DNA of 64,000 bases, taken from Psychrobacillus sp. FSL K6-2836. Lineage in GTDB: Bacteria; Bacillota; Bacilli; Bacillales_A; Planococcaceae. A program made the translations under genes and the position numbers. Below, piece after piece: positions 19,625 through 27,735 of this stretch (its first letter is position 1; each line of letters starts with the position of its first letter). A model generated the notes under the pieces. It saw only the letters and a program-made list of their open reading frames with translations, searched no databases and was not told where the DNA came from. The stretch covers positions 2,108,001 to 2,172,000 of the forward strand of contig NZ_JBBOOM010000001.1 of NCBI RefSeq assembly GCF_038003085.1. Direction: 5' to 3'.

Positions 19625-20830
19625 TTACCTAAAAATATTATGTGTAAACAAATAGTCATACGATATATCAATAAACAAATATTCGTTATTATTAAGAGGA
19701 ATGGAAAATGTACGCATCATTTCTCCCGTAACAATATCGCTGTACATGTCTGAAAACTCACCACTTTGATCATTACGCATTTTTATAATCGTTTTTAGAA
19801 AATATGGACGCCAACTCCAGTTTTTATGGATCGCATCTTCTTGGATATCCCATTTTTTGTTGACACGCATAATATTGGGTGATAGTTGGAATCCATCTTC
19901 ATCACAAATATATATACGGAATGAACAATCATCTAACTCTTCCGCAAGTAATAATAATTGCGCTACATTGTCGCTAGTTGGATTTATGTGCTCCACTGCT
20001 TTTTCTAACATATTCTGCAGGTTTTTCAATTCATTATATTTTTCTTCAAGCAACCGCTTTTCCGTAGTAATAAATTGCTGGCACTTTTCTTTGAAATGAT
20101 CTTTTAATAAATCTCTTGAAATTGTTTCTGTCTGAGCGTCCGCTAGATACTTCCCCTGATAATATCGACCACCATTTTTCCAAGCAAATTGAAGTTGGTG
20201 TACACTATCAATTCCTTCAAATAACATATTTGCTCCTATTTTACGAGCCAGCGATCCTAGAGATGTAAATAAATCATTTTGTGCACTCCACGACTCATAG
20301 CTCAACTTTTCAATATTTACTTTTAATATATTTGGTGACAGCATTTTTATATAATCTATATGACTTTCCGAACCTACTTGATTTATAGCTATTTTCATAC
20401 CGTATGTACGGTAATATTTGAGTATATTACTAAGTTGGCTAAAATCGCCTTTATAATCATGTTCTGACAGGACTAGTACAATTCGTGAAAGGGAATCTTC
20501 AGGGACATATTCATTAATAATATCGAAGTAACTCTCCCCATAATCTAGTATGAGTAAATTTGCATTACATGGTAAATATATATCATAGTCTTTTGCTTTT
20601 TCTGTTAACTCAGAGAGGGCTAAGCGAAGAATTTTATGTCCGACTTCTAATCGATACTCTACCGGAATATCCTCATCATATGCAAAAGTATTTAAGTTGA
20701 TAAGATTTTCTCCATTTACCAGCTTTCCTAAAACTTCATAAGCAACCACAATATGTTCGTCCGCACTAAAAATCGGTTGATAATATGCTTTTACATGTTC
20801 TATATTCGTTAGTACATCCATTGCATCCAT
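19625..20830 (-). CDS. Degenerate EAL-domain protein (YkuI-like)
   Basis: 401-residue protein resembling B. subtilis YkuI along its whole length: an EAL domain (about residues 8-245) followed by the YkuI C-terminal PAS-like domain, recognised by DCSFRIYICDEDG and NWSWRPYF. EAL proteins bind or hydrolyse cyclic di-GMP. E32 of the EAL motif (here EVL), N91 and K170 remain. The metal-binding glutamate of the LExTE motif is replaced by V120, and the first aspartate of the DD/DN motif by N150. Catalysis is therefore doubtful, and a c-di-GMP receptor or signalling role is more likely (inference). ATG 20830 has AGGAGG seven bases upstream. Confidence 0.88.
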   Translation of the reverse strand: MDAMDVLTNIEHVKAYYQPIFSADEHIVVAYEVLGKLVNGENLINLNTFAYDEDIPVEYRLEVGHKILRLALSELTEKAKDYDIYLPCNANLLILDYGESYFDIINEYVPEDSLSRIVLVLSEHDYKGDFSQLSNILKYYRTYGMKIAINQVGSESHIDYIKMLSPNILKVNIEKLSYESWSAQNDLFTSLGSLARKIGANMLFEGIDSVHQLQFAWKNGGRYYQGKYLADAQTETISRDLLKDHFKEKCQQFITTEKRLLEEKYNELKNLQNMLEKAVEHINPTSDNVAQLLLLAEELDDCSFRIYICDEDGFQLSPNIMRVNKKWDIQEDAIHKNWSWRPYFLKTIIKMRNDQSGEFSDMYSDIVTGEMMRTFSIPLNNNEYLFIDISYDYLFTHNIFR

Positions 20831-20936
20831 CAAGAAACCTCCTAAAAATCAAAACTAAAATATACATACGTTATTATAAATAAAAATTAGTATGCCTTAC
20901 CTTAAGAATATGTTCTTTTGCATATTTTGTGTACAA

Positions 20937-20971
20937 AAAAAAGGTGTTAGCAAAGCCAAACACCTTTTTAT
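20937..20971 (-). terminator. Terminator after yabR
   Basis: An AAGGTGTT/AACACCTT stem is followed leftward by a run of nine T. Confidence 0.85.
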
Positions 20972-21010
20972 CTATATGACATTTTTTCTACCTATAAAAC
21001 AGACAGCAAA

Positions 21011-21442
21011 TTATCCTCTTTTAGCGCCTCTGCCACCGCGCTTAGATTCTGTCGCGCGCTTTAACGTAGACAAACGATCTTCACTATCTTTCAAGAATCT
21101 AGCCATTTTTTGCTCAAAATTCTCTTTGCTAGGACGATCGCGATCATTTGGGCGATTATTGTTTCTAGGACGCTGAGGACGTTCGGGTCTCTCTGGTCTT
21201 TCCGCTTGAGGCTTTGCTTTTCGAATAGATAATCCGATTTTGCCATCCGCTTCAACATTCATCACCTTAACTTCAACAACATCTCCAACCTTCAGATGCT
21301 CATTAATATCTTTTACATAATTGTCTGCCACTTCACTAATGTGAACAAGACCTGTTGAGCCTCCTGGTAGTTCGACGAATGCTCCGAAATTTGTGATTCC
21401 TGTTACTTTACCTTCTACCTTGCTGCCTACTTCAATTGACAT
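21011..21442 (-). CDS. yabR: S1-domain RNA-binding protein YabR
   Basis: 143-residue protein with one S1 domain (residues about 4-75: VGSKVEGKVTGITNFGAFVEL ... LVHISEVA ... KIGLSIRKA). A basic, proline- and arginine-rich tail rich in RPERPQR repeats follows. It resembles general stress protein GSP13/YugI and the S1 repeats of ribosomal protein S1, so it probably binds RNA or ribosomes. A strong AAGGAGGAG site precedes the ATG. It follows divIC as in B. subtilis and is separated from it by a terminator. Confidence 0.9.
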   Translation of the reverse strand: MSIEVGSKVEGKVTGITNFGAFVELPGGSTGLVHISEVADNYVKDINEHLKVGDVVEVKVMNVEADGKIGLSIRKAKPQAERPERPERPQRPRNNNRPNDRDRPSKENFEQKMARFLKDSEDRLSTLKRATESKRGGRGAKRG

Positions 21443-21532
21443 AAAAAAAATGCTCCTCCTTAAAATTTAAGCGACTCTTTTTCGAATTTATATGGTTTTT
21501 ACATACAAATCCCTACCTTCATTATAGCTAAC

Positions 21533-21567
21533 AAAAAAAGAGTGTCAATAAGACTACTCTTTTGCTT
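21533..21567 (-). terminator. Terminator after divIC
   Basis: An imperfect AAGAGT-GTC stem with its complement, followed leftward by seven T. It ends the yabP-yabQ-divIC unit. Confidence 0.8.
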
Positions 21568-21581
21568 TTGATTTTTTTAAA

Positions 21582-21977
21582 TTATTTTTCCTCTTTTCCT
21601 GGTAGAGTAAATATAATTTCACCCTCTTCGGAAAGGAAATATTGCTTTCTTAATAGTTTGCCAATGTACTCATCGTCGTTCAGCTTTGAAATTTGCACTT
21701 TAAGAATTTCTTGCTCTTCTTTCACTTGCTCTAATTCTTGAGCAACTTGCTCTTTTTGCAATTGTTTTTCTTCAAATGCACTTTTGCTGCTCAGCAAGGT
21801 AGATATTAATAATCCAACTAAAGCAACAGACACAATTGTAAATAATACTAATCGTCTCGCTAAACGAACTTTTTTGGCTTTGTTTCGATTTTCTTGGCGT
21901 TCGATAGAGCGAACATAATCAGTATTAATCGATGCAATTTGTTTCCGTATAGGTATGTTTCTTTGCTTCTCTCCCAT
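21582..21977 (-). CDS. divIC: Cell-division protein DivIC (FtsB family)
   Basis: Bitopic septal protein that joins FtsL and DivIB in the divisome. The 131-residue sequence has a basic cytoplasmic N-terminus, one transmembrane segment (about residues 42-62) and an extracellular coiled coil rich in K, E and Q (about residues 65-105). The conserved YIGKLLRKQYFLSEEGE region follows. The ATG at 21977 is preferred; an upstream TTG frame overlaps the ribosome-binding site GGAGAGGG. It lies 20 bases after yabQ. Confidence 0.93.
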   Translation of the reverse strand: MGEKQRNIPIRKQIASINTDYVRSIERQENRNKAKKVRLARRLVLFTIVSVALVGLLISTLLSSKSAFEEKQLQKEQVAQELEQVKEEQEILKVQISKLNDDEYIGKLLRKQYFLSEEGEIIFTLPGKEEK

Positions 21978-21996
21978 TTTGCCCTCTCCTATCAAA

Positions 21997-22500
21997 CTAT
22001 TTCAATTTTTTTGTGTACTTCCCATTATAACGGAAGTTTGGCTTTTTCTGAAGGGCCAAATGCCACGTTTTTTGAAATAAAAAATGAAATGGTTTGAAGA
22101 TAAATGAGATGATCGTCCATATAAGATAAATAATTTTATTAATCACCATCCAGATGAACCGAATTATCCACCAAATCGGTTGGATGATCAAAAGTAAAAA
22201 GATTCTACCTATAAGACGAAACACTGGCTGAAATATTTGATCGTATAAGAGAATACCTACTATTTGTGCAAGCGGATCATAAATTCTCCATACGCCATCT
22301 CGTACTTCATAAAGTATATAAAAAGAACCTAGTCCAAGTGTGATCCAAATAAATATTTCAAGAACTATACGATATTTATAAACGTAGGAACGCCTAGGGA
22401 AACTTCCCGTTACAAAGCGCGCCCCTTCGATTATTGCCCCTACCAATATCCCACTAAAGACCATTAGTAACAGACTAAAGAATTGTAATGAGAGCGTCAT
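21997..22500 (-). CDS. yabQ: Spore cortex/coat protein YabQ
   Basis: 167-residue polytopic membrane protein with four or five hydrophobic segments, the first at about residues 5-30. The family is needed for spore cortex formation in B. subtilis and localises to membranes around the forespore. Its start overlaps the yabP stop (ATGA). Transcription is expected from the sigma-E promoter upstream of yabP. Confidence 0.9.
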   Translation of the reverse strand: MTLSLQFFSLLLMVFSGILVGAIIEGARFVTGSFPRRSYVYKYRIVLEIFIWITLGLGSFYILYEVRDGVWRIYDPLAQIVGILLYDQIFQPVFRLIGRIFLLLIIQPIWWIIRFIWMVINKIIYLIWTIISFIFKPFHFLFQKTWHLALQKKPNFRYNGKYTKKLK

Positions 22501-22799
22501 CCGAATAATTTATGAAGTAATCCTCTAGCGCCGTCTAAACTTTGCTCTTCATCATATTGCATTGCCCGAACGATTCCTTCCAATGTTAGTAATCCTTTAT
22601 CAACATCCAGATGGACAATTTTTAAGTCTTCTCCCTTGATGTGAAGTATACCTTGAGAAGTTCTCACATAAAATTCTTGTTGATCAAATTTTTCAATAGA
22701 TTTTACAGACGTCAGGTCCATACGTTTACGATTTCTAAGCGAAATCAAGTGGTCCCCCGATGGAATTGTAATAGTTTGGTTTTCTGCTTGATATTGCAT
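22497..22799 (-). CDS. yabP: Sporulation protein YabP
   Basis: 100-residue protein of the YabP/YqfC family, small beta-rich sporulation proteins made in the mother cell. The sequence shows the typical ISLRNRKRMDLTSVKSIEKF and IHLDVDKGLLTLEGIV-like segments. A near-consensus sigma-E promoter is 31-59 bases upstream. It is translationally coupled to yabQ. In B. subtilis yabP follows rlbA directly; here a 478-base repeat-bearing gap separates them. Confidence 0.92.
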   Translation of the reverse strand: MQYQAENQTITIPSGDHLISLRNRKRMDLTSVKSIEKFDQQEFYVRTSQGILHIKGEDLKIVHLDVDKGLLTLEGIVRAMQYDEEQSLDGARGLLHKLFG

Positions 22800-22829
22800 A
22801 TATACTCTCTCCTCTCCTTGTCCTACTTT

Positions 22830-22858
22830 ATTGTATGCACATAAAAAAAAAGCATGAC
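22830..22858 (-). promoter_or_regulatory. Sigma-E promoter of yabP-yabQ
   Basis: CATACAAT (22830-22837), an exact match to the usual sigma-E -10, is preceded after 13 bases by GTCATGCT (22851-22858), close to the -35 GKCATATT. B. subtilis yabPQ is known to be under sigma-E. The -35 lies inside one arm of the preceding terminator hairpin. Confidence 0.8.
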
Positions 22859-22875
22859 AACTACCATGCTTTTTT
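22843..22875 (-). terminator. Terminator upstream of yabP
   Basis: A stem of about 12 pairs (A-run plus GCATG with complement) with T-runs on both sides, so it can act in both directions. It would stop transcripts coming from rlbA. Confidence 0.75.
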
Positions 22876-23277
22876 TCTTATTTTACAAGAAACTATTTAA
22901 TTTCTATTTGGTATTCATCTAGATTCCAGTGTATTTAGTATATTAAAGAATTTTATCTATTGAATAATACTACTAATTTCCGTTTCAGGTGGAGTACAAA
23001 GGCCAAGAGCGCCACCACGCGATTGCAACACCTTCGTGACCAACATCCTGTTGACCTCCGCGGGATGAGCGACGAGCTATCCCGCCGGAGTCGTCACCTT
23101 TCAAATTATCGAGAAAAAGGATTCTGGTAGGATGTGACGTCCGTCATTACCTACCAGAATCCCTAAATACTTACTCGATAATCATATAGCAAAATATCTG
23201 TCCAAAGCCCTTCGAAAACAATAGAAACTGGTTTAGACCTTAAAGGACCGAGTGTCTTTATGAACGATTTTTCTTAA
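22876..23277. repeat. Gene-free gap with composite dispersed repeat B (copy 1)
   Basis: No credible gene. Two modules match, in inverted orientation, the gap at 38382-38877. Module one is 23198-23249 (about 52 bases, few mismatches). Module two is 22967-23103, with shared ends GACGACTCC and CTGAAACGGAAAT. Between them, 23105-23181 forms a nested hairpin. Elements like module two are common in Bacillales intergenic regions. Confidence 0.75.
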
Positions 23278-23568
23278 TTAATCTTCATCATCAATAAATT
23301 CTGGATCTACTTTTTCTAATCTCTCTTCTTTAGTAATCGTGAACATTAATGAAGCCTCTTCTTTTTTCGCAGAGTCTCTAACCGCGTCAACTGTTGCAGT
23401 TACTACTTTTTGTCCAAATCTGATCGACAGTTCATCTCCAGCTTTCACATCTGAGCTCGCTTTTGCTACTTTCCCATTAATTGTTATTCTACCTTGGTCC
23501 GCTACTTCTTTCGCTAATGTTCTACGCTTTATAAGTCTGGAAACCTTTAAATATTTATCTAATCTCAT
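23278..23568 (-). CDS. rlbA: S4-domain RNA-binding protein RlbA (YabO, Hsp15-like)
   Basis: 96-residue protein whose first 65 residues form an S4 RNA-binding domain (MRLDKYLKVSRLIKRRTLA ... GRITINGKVAKAS). An acidic tail follows. The family includes Hsp15 and RqcP, which works with RqcH in ribosome-associated quality control by C-terminal alanine tailing, so that role is plausible. It starts eight bases after the yabN stop. Followed by the repeat gap rather than by yabP. Confidence 0.92.
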   Translation of the reverse strand: MRLDKYLKVSRLIKRRTLAKEVADQGRITINGKVAKASSDVKAGDELSIRFGQKVVTATVDAVRDSAKKEEASLMFTITKEERLEKVDPEFIDDED

Positions 23569-23575
23569 TTGGTCA

Positions 23576-25042
23576 CTACCCCTCTATTTTTTTTGCATCT
23601 TTCCAATATTGGTCTAACTCTTCTAAGGTGTAATGAGAAAAGTCGCCTTTTCCGTTCTTTACACACTCCTCTATAAATTGGAATCTGCTTTTAAATTTCT
23701 TATTAGCCTGAATCATTGCCTGCTCCGGAGATAAATTATAAAAACGTGCTAAATTTACAATGGTAAATAACAAATCACCTAACTCATCTACTTGGGAGTC
23801 CTTCGTACCCTCTGCTAATTCCACTTTCCATTCATCCAACTCTTCCTGGAACTTTTCCCAAGCTCCAGAAACGTCTGGCCAATCAAAACCAACCTTCGCA
23901 ACTTTCTTTTGATAATTAAAAGAAGTAAGTAGAGATGAATCTGCTCGCATTTCCCCTTCTAATAAGGAATACCCAGAACCTTTACTTTCTTCGGACTTTA
24001 TTTGTTGCCAATTACGCAGAACTTCCTCCGTGCTATCAGCTTTTACATTACCAAATACATGAGGGTGTCTACGAATCATTTTGTCTGCAATAGAATTTAA
24101 TACATCTTCCATACTAAAGTATCCGTTATCTTCCCCTATTTGGGCATGTAAAAACACTTGTAACAGGACGTCCCCTAACTCTTCTACGATATGATCATCA
24201 TCTTCCTCGTCAATGGCTTGCAGAAGCTCATACACCTCTTCTACGGCGTATTTCTTTAAGGTTGTATGCGTTTGTTCCTTATCCCACGGACACCCGTTAG
24301 GACCACGTAGTTCTGCTACAATTTGACGAAGTGTTTGCCACTCTTTTAAGCGATTTTCTTTTTCATGAATTGGTGGTACGTATAATGTAGTTAAATTATC
24401 TAATTTCATCACTCGATCCAATTCGAATAATGGAACCTTCGTTAAACTTTCTTCAGAAGACCCTGCAGCAGTAACAATCGTTACCTCATAATCATCTGGA
24501 TATTTGTCCATGAGAGTTAACTTCACTTCGGATGCACTAAATGCATCATATACTTGTCCAATAAGCACATGCGCATTCATTTGAACTTCATCACGCTTGA
24601 AGCTAGTTCCGTCTAGTAATTGAAACCCCTCAATCGGATCAATTCGCAAAGCTCCGAAAATGGGATCTAGGAAACTTTGTCCACCTTCTATACGAATTTT
24701 AATCTTCCCTTGTTTTTCTGCCTCGATTAAAAGCTGAACTGTTTGTTCGGCAACTAATGGATGCCCAGGTACAGCATACATAATCGAATGTTCCTCCGCC
24801 AATTCTAGAAGCTGTCGTACAATTTCCTCATAGACACCTTCGAATTGATCATTTTGTTCATACACAGCATCAAAACTTGTAAAGGATAGGCCTTCCGCTC
24901 TTAATTCCTCCAAAACTGGGTGCTGCTCCGTTCGAACATATAAATATTCGGCTGTTTTTAACTTTTTATATATACCTAATGGAAGCTGATCTAAATCACT
25001 TGCTCCAAGACCAATTATCGTAATTTCATTCATTTTGCTCAC
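23576..25042 (-). CDS. yabN: YabN: tetrapyrrole-methylase-like plus MazG nucleotide pyrophosphohydrolase
   Basis: 488-residue fusion. Residues 1-220 resemble SAM-dependent tetrapyrrole methylases (IIGLGASDLDQLP, YAVPGHPLVAE). Residues 225-488 form a MazG house-cleaning NTPase with GPNGCPWDKEQTH and the metal-binding EEVYELLQAIDEED and EELGDVLLQVF motifs. A second degenerate set follows (DELGDLLFTIVN). It probably removes abnormal nucleotides; the methylase-like domain's role is unclear. The start is GTG at 25042, or ATG nine bases later. It follows yabM by four bases. Confidence 0.92.
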   Translation of the reverse strand: MSKMNEITIIGLGASDLDQLPLGIYKKLKTAEYLYVRTEQHPVLEELRAEGLSFTSFDAVYEQNDQFEGVYEEIVRQLLELAEEHSIMYAVPGHPLVAEQTVQLLIEAEKQGKIKIRIEGGQSFLDPIFGALRIDPIEGFQLLDGTSFKRDEVQMNAHVLIGQVYDAFSASEVKLTLMDKYPDDYEVTIVTAAGSSEESLTKVPLFELDRVMKLDNLTTLYVPPIHEKENRLKEWQTLRQIVAELRGPNGCPWDKEQTHTTLKKYAVEEVYELLQAIDEEDDDHIVEELGDVLLQVFLHAQIGEDNGYFSMEDVLNSIADKMIRRHPHVFGNVKADSTEEVLRNWQQIKSEESKGSGYSLLEGEMRADSSLLTSFNYQKKVAKVGFDWPDVSGAWEKFQEELDEWKVELAEGTKDSQVDELGDLLFTIVNLARFYNLSPEQAMIQANKKFKSRFQFIEECVKNGKGDFSHYTLEELDQYWKDAKKIEG

Positions 25043-25046
25043 AACC

Positions 25047-26657
25047 TTACTTTTCTTTATTTAACCAAAGCTGAAAAGTGGCCATCCTTCTACCAAATGG
25101 CAACAAAAACCACTCTTTCTCTGCTATTACACGTCTTTTTGCTATACTTACTAAAAAAATCGTGGCTCCTAACATCACCGCAGTTAGCGAAATTACAATC
25201 GATTGAATTCTACTAGAAAGATTATCATATAAAACAGCATCTCCCAATATTACATATACAACGACCCAAACAATCATCAAAATAGAGGCTTTTGTAATTC
25301 CCTTATAGAAAGCTGCGGAAGCAAATTGGATATTCCAAGTCTTTTTAAAATAATAACACATCAACACGTAGATAATAGCTAAACTAATATTTCCTGAGAT
25401 AGCCGCTCCTAAGACTCCATACGTAGGGACTAGTAAACTATTTAACAGCCACTTACACAGAACCCCAAGCAACAAGAAAAGTGTTGGCACCTTCACTGTT
25501 CCACTACCCTGTAGCATAGCCATTAAGGTAAGGATTAAAGACATCCATACAATTTGAAATGAAAAAACCATTAAAGTCATAGATTCCTCTTTTGTTTGAA
25601 ATAGCATTTCATTCACATATGGAAGAACGACGATTAATCCCATCGCTGCAGCAATTCCAAAGGTAAAGGCAACGCGGTATGTTAGTTGCATAAATGGAAC
25701 CGCAGTTCTCCCTGAACCTTTACTTATACGATGCGCTACTAGCGGAACGATAGCCAAAGAAAGAGTAGAAGCTATAACTATCCCTAATTGGACAAGCGGT
25801 TGCCCCCTATCATAGACTCCTTTTTTCTCCATTGCCTGCTGTCTCTCCATGCCACTTTCTATAAGGGCTTGGAAAACTGTAAACGAATCGACTAGTTGAA
25901 ACAGTAGGAATAATAGAGCACTGATACTAGCACTTATACTAATGATTGTTAAACTCTTTACGATTGGCCATATAGGTACATCTTGTTTTTTCTTTCCTTT
26001 CTTCGTTTGTTTCCTTGACTTCCAATAAATAGAGGAAAGTAGTATGACACCCGCAAGTTCTCCTGCCACTGCACCATACATAGCCATACTCCCAGCTCTA
26101 TACAGATCAAAGCTATTGGAAACTATGAGCCATGTTCCAAATAAAATGACAAATACACGAACCACCTGCTCCACTACCTGCGCATAAGCAACCGGCTGCA
26201 TGTGACCTTCCGATTGAAAGTCCCCCTTTAATACAGCAAGCATAGGCATCAGTAAAATTACGTAAGAACCAGCTTTTAATAACTGAGCAAGATTTACATC
26301 GCCCATAGTTTCAGCTAAAAATTCAGCGCCCATAAACAACAACATAAAAAATAGAATAGAAATAAAACCAATATAATAAAAAGCAATCTGCTTTACCCTT
26401 GGTACGGCGAAGTCTTTCCCTAGTGCTTTATAATCCGACAAAATTTTAGACAACGCTACCGCAAAACCAAACGAGGTCCAAGTCGTGATAATGCCAATGA
26501 ACGGATATACTTGTTGATAAATATAAAATCCTTCATCTCCCACTAAATTTTGAAAGGGCACTCGATAAACCGCACTAAGTAGCTTGACGATAATAGCCGC
26601 AATCGTCAGCATAGCTGCACCCTTCATATAAGTTTTCATATTCCATTCATTCCCCAT
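25047..26657 (-). CDS. yabM: Polysaccharide/lipid flippase family protein (YabM, SpoVB-like)
   Basis: 536-residue integral membrane protein with about 14 hydrophobic segments, of the MATE/MurJ-like PST superfamily. Its N-terminal signature KLLSAVYRVPFQNLVGDEGF and YIYQQVYPF is shared with SpoVB and YtgP. Such proteins move lipid-linked glycans across the membrane; the substrate here is unknown. The ATG at 26657 has AGGATT upstream; the frame is open to 26675. It is coupled to yabN, as in B. subtilis. Confidence 0.9.
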   Translation of the reverse strand: MGNEWNMKTYMKGAAMLTIAAIIVKLLSAVYRVPFQNLVGDEGFYIYQQVYPFIGIITTWTSFGFAVALSKILSDYKALGKDFAVPRVKQIAFYYIGFISILFFMLLFMGAEFLAETMGDVNLAQLLKAGSYVILLMPMLAVLKGDFQSEGHMQPVAYAQVVEQVVRVFVILFGTWLIVSNSFDLYRAGSMAMYGAVAGELAGVILLSSIYWKSRKQTKKGKKKQDVPIWPIVKSLTIISISASISALLFLLFQLVDSFTVFQALIESGMERQQAMEKKGVYDRGQPLVQLGIVIASTLSLAIVPLVAHRISKGSGRTAVPFMQLTYRVAFTFGIAAAMGLIVVLPYVNEMLFQTKEESMTLMVFSFQIVWMSLILTLMAMLQGSGTVKVPTLFLLLGVLCKWLLNSLLVPTYGVLGAAISGNISLAIIYVLMCYYFKKTWNIQFASAAFYKGITKASILMIVWVVVYVILGDAVLYDNLSSRIQSIVISLTAVMLGATIFLVSIAKRRVIAEKEWFLLPFGRRMATFQLWLNKEK

Positions 26658-27111
26658 AACCAATCCTACTCCCATAATACGATAGGAATATTATAACCTA
26701 GAAAAGCGCAAGCGCCTATGAAAGCCCCGACTAGCGCTGGAAGGATTTCTTGTAAAGGCGTAGTTTTGCCATTACTGAAATCCTGAAGCGACTCGAGGGG
26801 CTAGGCGCTGGAGTCTGGACAACATATGAAATGCGGAAGGCGCCCGTTTAGTTGTGAAAAGCGCTGGAAGAATTTTGGGGAAGGCGTCCTTTGCCTTTCT
26901 CGAAATTCTGAAGCGACTCGAACAACTGGCGCCTGGAGTCTGGACAACAGAAATGCGGAAGGCGCCCGTTTAGTTGTGAAAAGCGCTGGAAGAATTTTGG
27001 GGAAAGGTGTACTTCACTTGTATGATGGATAATTTCATCCTAAATATTTATTATAGTAATTCTCATCCTCAATGGGATAATACATTGAGAGCTAAAAGTA
27101 CTCACCATCAA
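26658..27111. repeat. Gene-free gap with dispersed repeat family A (three units)
   Basis: No credible gene. Units of GCGCTGGA(A/G)-rich sequence repeat here. A segment of about 51 bases at 26831-26881 recurs at 26953-27003 (period 122), and a diverged first unit spans 26702-26830. The shared blocks GAAGCGACTCGA and GGAGTCTGGACAAC alternate. The same family occurs in inverted orientation at 15965-16265, with fragments near 46312-46345 and 50497-50545. Confidence 0.8.
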
Positions 27112-27150
27112 AAAAAATCTTCCTCTTTTGTAGAAGAGGAAGATTTTTTT
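27112..27150 (-). terminator. Terminator after spoVT
   Basis: A perfect hairpin of more than 12 pairs (AATCTTCCTCTT with complement) with long A/T runs on both sides. It touches the spoVT stop codon. Confidence 0.92.
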
Positions 27151-27685
27151 AACTTTCCATTTGTTTTGCTAGAAAGTTTGCAGCGGTTTCAATTGACTTT
27201 AGTTCGGATTCTCCAATAAAATGTACTTTCGAAATGATGAATACAGCTCCAATTGGATCTCCTGAAGCGATAATGGGTGCAATACAATAAGACTTAACTG
27301 TTTCGGTAACTCCTGGAATCCATTCGACCGAATTTTCATGTTTCTCTATTACAATAGAGCGCTTACCAATAATGTCTTCTACATCTGGGCTTAGCCTGCG
27401 ATTTAAGTAATCCTTCTTTGAAAGTCCTGCTGCAGCAATCATCTCATCACGGTCACTTATTAATACGGGAGTTCCTAAAGTTTCATATATGGTTTCCGCG
27501 TATTCCTTCGCAAAATCTCCAAGCTCACTGATAGGTGAATATTTTTTTAAAATTACTTCTCCTTCTCTATCCGTAAAAATTTCCAATGGATCTCCTTCTC
27601 GGATTCGAAGGGTTCGACGTATTTCTTTCGGAATTACTACTCTACCTAAATCATCAATACGACGTACGATGCCAGTTGCTTTCAT
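27149..27685 (-). CDS. spoVT: Stage V sporulation protein T, AbrB-type regulator
   Basis: Forespore transcription factor that tunes sigma-G genes. The 178-residue protein has an AbrB swapped-hairpin DNA-binding domain (residues 1-50: ATGIVRRIDDLGRVVIPKEI) and a C-terminal GAF domain (about residues 56-178). The length equals B. subtilis SpoVT. The frame continues upstream to 27748, but the ATG at 27685 begins the conserved domain and has GAGG in front. A consensus sigma-G promoter lies at 27736-27765. Confidence 0.96.
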   Translation of the reverse strand: MKATGIVRRIDDLGRVVIPKEIRRTLRIREGDPLEIFTDREGEVILKKYSPISELGDFAKEYAETIYETLGTPVLISDRDEMIAAAGLSKKDYLNRRLSPDVEDIIGKRSIVIEKHENSVEWIPGVTETVKSYCIAPIIASGDPIGAVFIISKVHFIGESELKSIETAANFLAKQMES

Positions 27686-27735
27686 GTAATATGCCTCACT
27701 TTCGACAGATTGGAAATTAAAGTTCATTTCTGCCA

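Noticed and set aside
26702-27010. Possible CRISPR array
   Set aside because: The repeats are long, few and imperfect, with no uniform spacers and no cas genes in the window.
26826-27032. A 68-codon plus-strand frame with internal repetition
   Set aside because: Generated by the tandem family A repeat units; no family resemblance.
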